From contig JBCCQH010000038.1 of NCBI GenBank assembly GCA_039024435.1, positions 1 to 57,227 on the forward strand: DNA of 57,227 nucleotides, given 5' to 3'. The notes beneath the pieces are model-generated. The model made no database searches. It was not told the DNA's origin and saw nothing but the letters and a program-made list of their open reading frames with translations. A program made the position numbers and the translations under genes. Origin of the DNA: JBCCQH01 sp039024435. GTDB taxonomy: Bacteria > Bacteroidota > Bacteroidia > J057 > JADKCL01. Positions 27,713-35,643 of this stretch are shown one piece after another. Position 1 is the first letter of the stretch; the number at the start of each line of letters is the position of its first letter.

Positions 27713-29070
27713 TCGCAATCAATACCCCGATCCAGGAAAATGCGCGGGTGCTAACCCGGGAACTGGCCTGGTTGAAGCAGGTACTCGAAACCCGTCTGGC
27801 GCTGCATTTTGCGCAAGAGACGCCTTTTCGCTCGATTGATGAACTGCCGGCTCCCAATTTGGTGGGGGCGGGGGGCTACTATGTGGAGTTTGTCCGGGAA
27901 AATGAACTCAACGCGGCCGAACGCCTGGTGCTGTTGCTGGCGTTGGTGCCGCATCTGCAACCGGGGCTGCTGGACATTCTCCTGACCAAAAATGGGGCCT
28001 ACGACCGCCGTTTCAGCGAGTTTGGGGGACAATTGCTCGACGGACACTCCGGACTGATCCCGACGGCGGAGACGGCGATGTTCCTGTTGGCGGGTGATGA
28101 TCTGGCGCGGCGTTTGCGCTACCAGTACCTCTTCCGCGCGGAGCACGCGCTCATCCGGCGCCGGGTGATCCGCGGGGCGCGGCCGAAAAAAGGGGGACCG
28201 CGTCTGAGTGGGGTGTGGATGGTCACCGATGAATACGTGGACCCGCTCACGTGCGGACTGCCTTTCCAGCCGGCCTACAGCGAGGATTTTCCCGCCCACC
28301 GCATCACGACGCAACTGGAGTGGGAGGACATCGTGGTCCGGAAAAAGACAGGGGACAGCCTGCGGGAGATCCAGGATTGGGTGCAGTTGGGCCAACGGCT
28401 CATGGGTGAATTGGGGCTGGGACGCAAGCTGAAACCGGGCTACAAAAGCCTGTTTTACGGGCCTCCGGGTACGGGAAAGACGATGACGGCGGCCTTGCTC
28501 GGCAAGAGCACCGGCAAGCCGGTCTACAAGGTCGACCTGAGCATGGTGGTATCGAAGTACATCGGGGAGACGGAAAAAAACCTAGCTAAGGTGTTTGACC
28601 AGGCGGAGCACCACGATTGGATCTTGTTTTTTGACGAGGCGGACTCGCTGTTTGGGCAACGGACCCAGGTGAGCAGCGCCCACGACCGCTACGGCAATCA
28701 GGAGGTGGGCTATCTGCTGCAAAGGATTGAGGATTTTCCGGGTTTGGTCATTCTGGCTTCGAATCTGAAGGAAAACATCGACGATGCGTTTACGCGGCGC
28801 TTCCAGTCGATGGTGGAATTCCGGATGCCGGGGGTCACCGAGCGGCACCAATTGTGGAAGCACTCGTTTTCGGCGCGCCTGCCGTTGGCGGCAGAAATCG
28901 ATTTGTGGGAACTGGCCGAGCGCTACGAGCTTTCCGGAGGACTCATCATGAACGTGGTCCGGAAAGCCACGCTGTGGGCATTGACCCAGAAACAGGCCAC
29001 CATCGGCCAAAAAGAATTGGAAAGTGCGATTCGCGAGGAATTGCACAAGGAAGGAATCATATTGAATTGA
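27703..29070 (+). CDS. AAA+ ATPase of the injection system (Afp15-like)
   Basis: 455 residues from ATG 27703, chosen because the frame extends further upstream only inside the tape measure gene. The N-terminal ~200 residues are an unclassified helical region (LTRELAWLKQVLETRL, LLLALVPHLQPGLLDILL). The C-terminal AAA+ core has Walker A GPPGTGKT (253-260), Walker B ILFFDEAD (307-314), a sensor-like LVILASNLKENID and arginine-finger region DAFTRRF. By family it assists late assembly or cargo handling and closes the structural part of eCIS operons. It is followed after 2 bp by the first cargo gene. Confidence 0.95.
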   Translation: MDVIAINTPIQENARVLTRELAWLKQVLETRLALHFAQETPFRSIDELPAPNLVGAGGYYVEFVRENELNAAERLVLLLALVPHLQPGLLDILLTKNGAYDRRFSEFGGQLLDGHSGLIPTAETAMFLLAGDDLARRLRYQYLFRAEHALIRRRVIRGARPKKGGPRLSGVWMVTDEYVDPLTCGLPFQPAYSEDFPAHRITTQLEWEDIVVRKKTGDSLREIQDWVQLGQRLMGELGLGRKLKPGYKSLFYGPPGTGKTMTAALLGKSTGKPVYKVDLSMVVSKYIGETEKNLAKVFDQAEHHDWILFFDEADSLFGQRTQVSSAHDRYGNQEVGYLLQRIEDFPGLVILASNLKENIDDAFTRRFQSMVEFRMPGVTERHQLWKHSFSARLPLAAEIDLWELAERYELSGGLIMNVVRKATLWALTQKQATIGQKELESAIREELHKEGIILN

Positions 29071-29072
29071 CG

Positions 29073-30536
29073 ATGAAAACACCCCAAAAAACCAGCGAAA
29101 AACAGCCCCCGGCCTCGACAGCACCGAAGGCCAGCGCGCAACGCGCGCGCGGAACGGCCCAATTCGAGGACAACCGTCCCGGTGAGGTCCACCAATTGAA
29201 ATTGCGGGCGGGCATGCAAAATAGCGCGGCGGCTCCCCCCAGCCTTCCCCGGGAAGGTCGGAAAGGTTCCCACCGCTTCCGGCAAATCGCCACCGCTATG
29301 GGGCAGAAATATGGCGTGGACACCTCGGGCATTGCCGCCACCCACAATTCATCTTTCCCCGCCCGGGTCAATGCCGAGGCGACCATCCAAAAGCAAAGCA
29401 TCCACTTCGCCCCGGGCAAGGACACCGATTTCAATATGAAGCACGAAGTGGCCCACGCGATTGACAATGCACTCCACGGGACGCCCCGGGGCAATGCAAT
29501 TGCCAATGGCTACAAGATCGATACCACCCGGGAAAAGGTAGCGGACCGCATGGCCCGGGAGCCGCTGGTCCCGCGCCCGCCGGAGAAAGCCCCGCGCGGC
29601 AAGGCCTTGAGTACCCACCACGGGGAAGTGGTCCAGCGCCGTCCTTACGCGGAGGAAGAAAACATCCTGGGCAGTATGAACCAGGGCGACTTGACCCCAG
29701 CCAATGTCCAGGCGATGCTGGACCTGGTCAACAAAAAACAATCGAAAACTACGGCGCGAAAAATCGCGGCGGAAACCGAGACGGAGTCGGCCCAGTTGGT
29801 GGCAGGTTTGGGGCCGCAAGCGCTGCCGAATGTCCGCCAGCAATTGCTCAATTACGTGGCGGGGTCGTCCGCAATCCAAAATGACATGCGTGCGGGGGGA
29901 AATCGAGGTGCTCCCCTGGTCCAGGTCATGCAAAACATCCGGGGCCAGATGGCCAATGCGGCCCAGCCCCGGATTGTGTACCGGATGTCGGGCTACCGGG
30001 TGGGGGATGGAGGTGTACCCTACGGTCGCCAGGCGGCTCCCGCAATCAATGTCGGGGATTTTGTCGCGGACCAGGGCTTTCTTTCGACGTCGCGGCACCG
30101 GCAGTTTGTGCTGGGCCGGGAAAATTCGCAGCGGGTGGCCGATACCTACTTGGGCATGGTGAATTACGTGATCAAGGGCACCAGTGGGGTCAACATCGCC
30201 ATGGATTTGGGCACGGTACACGAGTACTCGAATCGGGTGAAGAAGATGATCAAGGATGAGGATTACAATTCCCTGGTCCGGGCAGAAAAGGCGAACCGGA
30301 TTCCGAACTATTTCAAAATGGCGATGAAGAAATTCGAATCGCCCGCGGCGGGGCAAGCGGAAATCTTGTTCGAACCCAATACGCAGTTTGAGGTCATGAG
30401 CATTCGGCGGCGGGAGGGGAACAACCTGACCGAATCGGATCTCCAGAAGTATCCCAATCTCACTGAGATCGCAGAGGTGGTTTTGGAGGAGCGCCCGGCC
30501 AACGGACCCGTTAAAGATTTGTTTAACGGCAATTGA
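29073..30536 (+). CDS. eCIS cargo 1: DUF4157-like core plus C3-type ADP-ribosyltransferase-like toxin
   Basis: 487 residues from ATG 29073, 2 bp after the ATPase stop. Residues 31-51 carry the leader signature FEDNRP...Q-x-KLRAGMQ shared with cargo 2. Residues ~75-165 are a DUF4157-like core with HEVAH (124-128) and REKVADRMA. Residues ~295-480 show the R-S-E arrangement of ADP-ribosyltransferases: VYRMSG (R304), GFLSTS (S338-T339-S340) and AGQAEILFEPNTQFEV (Q428-x-E430). The spacing is like that of C3-type enzymes. A glutamine two before the catalytic glutamate is, in known families, linked to C3-like asparagine-directed activity, whereas E-x-E is arginine-directed. No signal peptide or immunity gene is adjacent. 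A payload role and target are inferred. Confidence 0.85.
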   Translation: MKTPQKTSEKQPPASTAPKASAQRARGTAQFEDNRPGEVHQLKLRAGMQNSAAAPPSLPREGRKGSHRFRQIATAMGQKYGVDTSGIAATHNSSFPARVNAEATIQKQSIHFAPGKDTDFNMKHEVAHAIDNALHGTPRGNAIANGYKIDTTREKVADRMAREPLVPRPPEKAPRGKALSTHHGEVVQRRPYAEEENILGSMNQGDLTPANVQAMLDLVNKKQSKTTARKIAAETETESAQLVAGLGPQALPNVRQQLLNYVAGSSAIQNDMRAGGNRGAPLVQVMQNIRGQMANAAQPRIVYRMSGYRVGDGGVPYGRQAAPAINVGDFVADQGFLSTSRHRQFVLGRENSQRVADTYLGMVNYVIKGTSGVNIAMDLGTVHEYSNRVKKMIKDEDYNSLVRAEKANRIPNYFKMAMKKFESPAAGQAEILFEPNTQFEVMSIRRREGNNLTESDLQKYPNLTEIAEVVLEERPANGPVKDLFNGN

Positions 30537-30537
30537 T

Positions 30538-30560
30538 GGCCCCTCGGGGGGGCTCGTCTT
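30538..30560 (+). terminator. Weak candidate terminator between the cargo genes
   Basis: GGCCCC (30538-30543) can pair with GGGGCT (30549-30554), one G-U pair, followed by CGTCTTT. The stem is short and the T-run interrupted; it may only attenuate transcription into the second cargo gene. Confidence 0.3.
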
Positions 30561-30629
30561 TGTACACCCCGGTGACTTCAGTTTATCGCCATCCCGGGGC
30601 CTGGTTAATCCACAATTCATTCAGCCAAT

Positions 30630-32147
30630 ATGAAAACTCACACCCATAAATCGCCCGAGAAGCAGTCCTCCACCGGGTCTGAATCTACCTCGGAAGCAAC
30701 GGCGGGCGGCAAGTCGGCCTTCTCGGACGAACGTTCCACGAGCGTCGCCCAACGAAAACTCCGCGCGGGCATGGCGCAAAGTCCCCGCGATGCGGGAACG
30801 GTGCAGTTGCAGGCGGCGATGCAGTCTCCGCCGGCGGCGAATTCGCCCATCTCCCCGCCCAAGGCCAACCGCACCGGTCTGCCCGACCGACTCAAATCCG
30901 GCATCGAACAACTATCCGGCCTGGCCATGGACGATGTGAAGGTCCACTACAATTCCAGCAAGCCGGCGCAGTTGCGCGCCCACGCCTACGCCCAGGGTAC
31001 AGATATCCACGTGGGGCCGGGGCAGGAACAGCATTTGGCGCACGAGGCCTGGCACGTGGTGCAGCAGAAGCAGGGCCGGGTCGCGCCGACCCGCCAGCTC
31101 AAGGGCAAGGTCGAGGTCAATGACGATGCGGGATTGGAGCGGGAAGCAGACGTGATGGGGGCAAAGGCGCTCAACCGCGGCGGGAACGAAATGGCGGGCT
31201 TGTCCCCGGTGCCGCGCCGGGCGGAGGCTCCGGTGGTACAGTGCGATTTTTGGGACGACTACGCCGACGAAACCAACGATGGCCTGGGCTTCGAAATCGA
31301 GCGTGAAGTCCAGTTATTCGTCGAGAAGCTGGAAGAGTTGCTGGTGGCGAGCCAAGGCGAGGACGAAGACCGGAGAATTTTTCGCTTGGTCGAGGTGGAG
31401 GAACTGCTGGCGGGGGCCACCCAGAACATTCGCAATGGGGTCCTGGCTTTTGCCTACGGAAACGAGGCCGATGCCGGACCGATCGAACAAATGGTCATTG
31501 CGAAGTTGAAGCAAAAGTTTGGTTACGATATCGTCGAGGAATTCAAGCGGCGCTTCCTGGGTCCGTTGGGCTTCAATGGGATGAACTTCCGAACGAAGGG
31601 GCTGCACTACGAATATTTCAAAAAGAATCCGCGCAACAACGCGGTGCGGACCGGAATGCTGGGGAAATACGGGGGACACCCGGAGGCGGAAGGATGGCTC
31701 AAGGACGTGATCGAAACGGCGTCCGACGTTCCCCGGCAGATACAGGTTCCGGTGGGTGGGAAATACTACAAGTTGATGCCGCCGGGCAGCAACTTCATGA
31801 CATCGTACTCGGTGTATTACATTTCCTGGGACGAATTGCAAATCATCTTGGGACAACAAAACCTGGCGGACAATCTGGGCTTGCCGGTGAGCAGTTACAG
31901 TGCGGTGTATTGCGTGTACGAGATCGAAGCGACGCAAGCCACCACAGTCTACCAGTCCACGGTTGCCCCGACGGAGCAGGTGGCGCGGCGCCACAACCTC
32001 CGGGGAAAAAACCAAGGCGGTAGAACGCAGACGTTGATTTTGGACAGCAACACGGGGCCTTGGCGCAAGAATCCGGTGCCAGTCTACTTCCTGGATCCGG
32101 ACGAGGTAGAACTGATGGCCCTGAGCCGTTTCATCGATGTCAATTGA
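30630..32147 (+). CDS. eCIS cargo 2: DUF4157 core with unrecognised C-terminal domain
   Basis: 505 residues. The leader at 31-51 (FSDERS...Q-x-KLRAGMAQS) aligns with cargo 1. Residues ~90-175 are a textbook DUF4157/eCIS core: LPDRLKSGIEQLSGLAMDDV, VHYNSSKPAQL, HAYAQGTDIHVGPGQE, HEAWHVVQQKQGRV (HEAWH at 138-142) and LEREADVMGAKAL. After VVQCDF (~205) comes a ~300-residue domain I cannot assign. It has an acidic helical part, then HPEAEGWLKDVIE, KYYKLMPPGSNFM, SYSAVYCVYEIEATQATTVY and GGRTQTLILDSNTG. Its position after the core is where toxin domains sit. It lacks a clear R-S-E pattern, so I do not call it an ADP-ribosyltransferase. Confidence 0.87.
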   Translation: MKTHTHKSPEKQSSTGSESTSEATAGGKSAFSDERSTSVAQRKLRAGMAQSPRDAGTVQLQAAMQSPPAANSPISPPKANRTGLPDRLKSGIEQLSGLAMDDVKVHYNSSKPAQLRAHAYAQGTDIHVGPGQEQHLAHEAWHVVQQKQGRVAPTRQLKGKVEVNDDAGLEREADVMGAKALNRGGNEMAGLSPVPRRAEAPVVQCDFWDDYADETNDGLGFEIEREVQLFVEKLEELLVASQGEDEDRRIFRLVEVEELLAGATQNIRNGVLAFAYGNEADAGPIEQMVIAKLKQKFGYDIVEEFKRRFLGPLGFNGMNFRTKGLHYEYFKKNPRNNAVRTGMLGKYGGHPEAEGWLKDVIETASDVPRQIQVPVGGKYYKLMPPGSNFMTSYSVYYISWDELQIILGQQNLADNLGLPVSSYSAVYCVYEIEATQATTVYQSTVAPTEQVARRHNLRGKNQGGRTQTLILDSNTGPWRKNPVPVYFLDPDEVELMALSRFIDVN

Positions 32148-32870
32148 CATTGGGAATTTTCAATTGCTCAATTTCTGATTTCCAGTGTATGGGAAAATTT
32201 CTCAATACCTGATTTCTCATTTCCAATGGGCGCGTTTTGAACCCGCAGCTTACGATTGTTAAAAAACGGCTCCAAACTTGATTTTTACCGTAGACGCACG
32301 GGATTGTGTGCGGCGTGGGGTTTGCCCTTGATAGTTGCCAATTGCTTGATTTCCAATTTTCCATCGAAACTTTCCCGTGATCCTCGGTACGTCGCCTAAT
32401 CCCATTAATCGACGATTGGAAATAAAGCGAAGCGCCGATGGGAAATTGGAAATTTTCCCATCCGAAATGTTCAACTCCGTTGGGTAGATCGAGAATGCCC
32501 AGATGACACTTTGTGCAAAATTTACGATTCCTGCCCCTTGCCAATGACGAATCTTTGCCTTAAATTCGATTATTCGCTCGGACTTTCCTTGCCCTAAGAA
32601 CTTCTAGTCATCGACAACCACAACGTCAACAATCGCCGATACAGCTAATTTTTAAAGTTTAATCTGGTTCCGAATGTCGGTCCTCTTATGATCCTAGGCT
32701 CCGAGGACCGAACCCACTCGATCTTGCGCTATTCCGCGCAGTGATCGCCAAACCTAGTACTCCAAAACGGACCTTGTTTTGCTCGATAACCTTGTTTTCC
32801 CGGTTGTACAATCGGGACCAGAGAACCTTTACCCGATGTTTTTTCAAACAAATTGAAATCCATTTCATGT
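32148..32870. other. Gene-free A+T-rich spacer after the cargo genes
   Basis: This 723-bp stretch is visibly richer in A+T than the genes around it, especially 32148-32560. It contains recurrent short words such as CTGATTTC/CATTTCCA and CAATTnCT, including near-copies at about 32170, 32210 and 32340 and an inverted GGGAAATTGGAAATTTTCCC at about 32440. A 9-bp inverted repeat (TCGGTCCTC 32677-32685, GAGGACCGA 32703-32711) lies further on. The minus-strand open frame of 134 codons here shows no recognisable protein. It may be a decayed insertion site or the promoter region of the next gene block. Confidence 0.55.
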
Positions 32871-35615
32871 ATGGCATCTTCAACACCATCTGGTTATACC
32901 CCAGTAATTAGTATGCCTGGGATTCCAGCGCCTACTTCGGGCAATCCCACCAGCTACTACAATGGCCTCGGACTGACCGTGACCGGAACCGATCTTGGTT
33001 CCGCCGGAATCAAGTACGAAGTTTCGGGATCCACCCTGGATCTTCTGGCCATGACGGGGGGGCTGACCAGCTTTTATCCTCCAGGTTCTACCTTGCCCGA
33101 TGGGGTCACCTTGTCCCCCGCTCCCGGAACCGTGGTCACGGTTACCCATATCGTTGACATGACGGTTCTGCGCAACAAGGTTCCTTCTGGCACTCCTTAT
33201 ATGAGCTACAGCATCATCCAGGGCGTCACCGCCGCTTCTGCTCAAGCAGCCTTCCAAACCTACCTGGCGGCCCTTCCGCTGGCGCAACTGGATTCCACCT
33301 GGAATGCAACCCAGTCCACGCCCGCTTCGGGGCAAACCCGGGCCGCCAAGGAAACCCATTATCTATCGCTGGTCATGACCGCCCAGCGCTCCTTGTTCAT
33401 CCCGGGCGGTGACAAAATCGGGGAGGCGGCGGTCAATGGCACCACCAATAACAACGAGTTTACCCTTTCCTTTGGCGTCGGATCACCTACGGCAAGTACC
33501 TACAATGCCATTTCTCCGGTGCTGTTCCTGCGCAACATGCCCGACTTCGACAACGTCCAGTGGACCGACCATCCTTTCATCACGTCTACCGCGGCGGTGG
33601 TGCCCCCGCTGGACATTTACGTCAAATTTGAAGTCTACAATCCGGCCACGAGTACCTACGTGCCGGTCAACAGCAATCTGACGGTCGAGTTAAAGAATTA
33701 CAACGTCATTAACTCGACCACCATCACGTCCACCACTACCAATGCCAATGGGATCGCCCAGTTCAACGTCCCGGGCGGGGCCACGGGGGAAGATTACTTC
33801 TTCAAGATTCTCAATCCCACCGCTCAGGTGTTTGAGCAGGGGGGAACCGTTCCGATCACCTTGCCTTCCGAGTGGGCGACCAAGGGCGACGGTACCCGAA
33901 GTTGGCAAGCAGTCAACGGCGAGGATGGCTACTTTGACAACTTCTTTGGCAGCCTGCTGGGGACGCCCTCCCGACCCCTGACCTACCGCATCGGAGTGGA
34001 CTACCACGTCACCTTTGAGTACCGAGTGATCTTTTTGAACAATGACCATGAAGGGGCTAGATTCCGGGATCAAAGAAACACGAATCACTTCATTCCCAGG
34101 ACCACCCGGGTGGAGATGTACACCGGAGATCTGGATGCCCCCCAGTTTCCCTACACCGACCACTTTGCCATGGGGGGATTCACGAAGATCGATGAATTCC
34201 GCCTCCCCGCCAATGGCGCCTACAGTGGGCTCACCTTCACCGCCGAGCCCGAGCGGGACGTGTTTTTCAAGGTGTTTTTCGAAATTGAGGATGCCTCAAT
34301 CAACCTCGAAAAAGCGGTGGTGACCCATCCGGTTCCCCAGGCCTGGCTGACTTCGTACGGCGATACCAACTACAATAATGCCAGCTACGACCTCAAGGAA
34401 ATTCGCACCTCCAGCATCGGATCGCCGACTTCCCCCCGGAACTTCCTGTGCGATGACGCGGAATTCGGGAAATCGTTTGACTACCTGTTCAACCTTTCCG
34501 AGTACAGCTATCTGCTTTACCACCTGACCGATGGGACCACCCTGGAGTGGCCCGGAGTCGAACTGAGCTACAAAGATTGGATTACGGGGGCCTTTTCCTG
34601 GCCGGTTGGTTCCATTCAGATCACCAACAATGCCGGTCACCGATTTGACCGGGACGTGCTCATTCACGAAACCGGACACCAGGTTTGGTGGTGGTCCGGC
34701 AACTATGGCGGAGCGGGCGTCTTCTGGGAAGTGGCTTACTCCAATCTCAAGCTCGACCACTTCGCCAATCAAATCGCCAATGAGAAGCACGCCATCATCG
34801 AAGGCTGGGCCGAATTTTGGGGCGTCGTTTTCACCGGGTACTTCTATGAAATCCAGAATGTCTACTATGACCAAATGGGAACCGCTTTTGCGGTAGAAGG
34901 AACCCCCAATCGGGGCATGTCCGTGGAAGGATTGTTTGCTGTGGCCCTGGCGGAGATCTTCTTCGAAATGGTGGTCACTCCGGCTTTGCCTCGCTATCGC
35001 AAGTGGCGTTCTCTGGCGCTTAATGTTAATGTTGGCAAAGGCCCCTACAAATCGAAAGGCTACCTTCAGGTCAATGAAGGCGATGATGGCAATCCAATCC
35101 CAGCCCCAGGCAACGGTTGGATTACCGACAGCGGGGTCCAGACCCGTTTCATGGACATCATCTGGAAGCCGGCGACCGCACTGGATTACAACGTGCAGGA
35201 GCCGACCACCCGGGAGTTCATCGACAATATGCTCGGGGCTCCGGCCAATGCTTCCATCGCCCACATTTTGCGCGGTTACTGGCAGGCGCAAAATCTCGCT
35301 GCGGACCTCCCCGTACTGAATTCGGTAACGGTCAGTGGTGGCCCGAACGCCAGCACTTCCGCCCCGACCAGTGTGACCATCAATGGGGACAAGTTCTCCG
35401 TGGACGTAAATCCGAGCTATCGCACTGCTTACGTCGAGTGGGAAGTCCTGGTCAATTCTGCCATGTCTACCAACGTGACCGTGACCTCTTCCACCCAGAT
35501 GACGGCCCTGGTGCCCGCGCTTCCGGCCGGTACCTACAATATGATGGTTCACCTCAAGGTTCGGGGCAAGATCCAGCGGACCGTGACCCTGCCCAATGCC
35601 ATCACTTACGCTTAG
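32871..35615 (+). CDS. Putative gluzincin zinc metalloprotease with C-terminal IPT-like domain
   Basis: 914 residues from ATG 32871; an in-frame TTG at 32853 is less likely. The N-terminal ~550 residues are beta-rich and unassigned. A zinc-protease motif is clear: DVLIHETGHQVWWW (H599-E-T-G-H603), followed 41-45 residues later by EGWAEF (E644/E648), matching the HExxH + glutamate pattern of gluzincins. The C-terminal ~95 residues (LNSVTVSGG, TSVTINGDKFSVDVNP, MTALVPALPAGTYNM) look like an IPT/TIG or Ig-like domain. No signal peptide is visible, so it is not an obvious Sec or T9SS substrate. It heads a three-gene block (gaps of 28 and 39 bp). Whether that block belongs to the injection system is unknown; cargo or surface roles are both possible. 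Confidence 0.75.
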   Translation: MASSTPSGYTPVISMPGIPAPTSGNPTSYYNGLGLTVTGTDLGSAGIKYEVSGSTLDLLAMTGGLTSFYPPGSTLPDGVTLSPAPGTVVTVTHIVDMTVLRNKVPSGTPYMSYSIIQGVTAASAQAAFQTYLAALPLAQLDSTWNATQSTPASGQTRAAKETHYLSLVMTAQRSLFIPGGDKIGEAAVNGTTNNNEFTLSFGVGSPTASTYNAISPVLFLRNMPDFDNVQWTDHPFITSTAAVVPPLDIYVKFEVYNPATSTYVPVNSNLTVELKNYNVINSTTITSTTTNANGIAQFNVPGGATGEDYFFKILNPTAQVFEQGGTVPITLPSEWATKGDGTRSWQAVNGEDGYFDNFFGSLLGTPSRPLTYRIGVDYHVTFEYRVIFLNNDHEGARFRDQRNTNHFIPRTTRVEMYTGDLDAPQFPYTDHFAMGGFTKIDEFRLPANGAYSGLTFTAEPERDVFFKVFFEIEDASINLEKAVVTHPVPQAWLTSYGDTNYNNASYDLKEIRTSSIGSPTSPRNFLCDDAEFGKSFDYLFNLSEYSYLLYHLTDGTTLEWPGVELSYKDWITGAFSWPVGSIQITNNAGHRFDRDVLIHETGHQVWWWSGNYGGAGVFWEVAYSNLKLDHFANQIANEKHAIIEGWAEFWGVVFTGYFYEIQNVYYDQMGTAFAVEGTPNRGMSVEGLFAVALAEIFFEMVVTPALPRYRKWRSLALNVNVGKGPYKSKGYLQVNEGDDGNPIPAPGNGWITDSGVQTRFMDIIWKPATALDYNVQEPTTREFIDNMLGAPANASIAHILRGYWQAQNLAADLPVLNSVTVSGGPNASTSAPTSVTINGDKFSVDVNPSYRTAYVEWEVLVNSAMSTNVTVTSSTQMTALVPALPAGTYNMMVHLKVRGKIQRTVTLPNAITYA

Positions 35616-35643
35616 TACTCAACTCTGAAATTTCACCATTATC

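Noticed and set aside
9861..28999. Interpretation of the tail genes as a prophage
   Set aside because: No capsid, portal, terminase, integrase or lysis genes; presence of DUF4255, DUF5908, Afp12-like, CIS tape measure, AAA+ ATPase and DUF4157 genes is eCIS-specific.
9861..28999. Interpretation as a type VI secretion system
   Set aside because: No TssJ/L/M membrane complex, TssB/C pair or ClpV; gene content matches eCIS.
31245..32147. Calling the cargo 2 C-terminal domain an ADP-ribosyltransferase or NAD-glycohydrolase
   Set aside because: Some strand patterns look vaguely similar, but no R-S-E or equivalent catalytic set could be placed.
32140..32544. A 134-codon minus-strand frame in the A+T-rich spacer
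   Set aside because: No recognisable domain; it mostly translates short repeated words.
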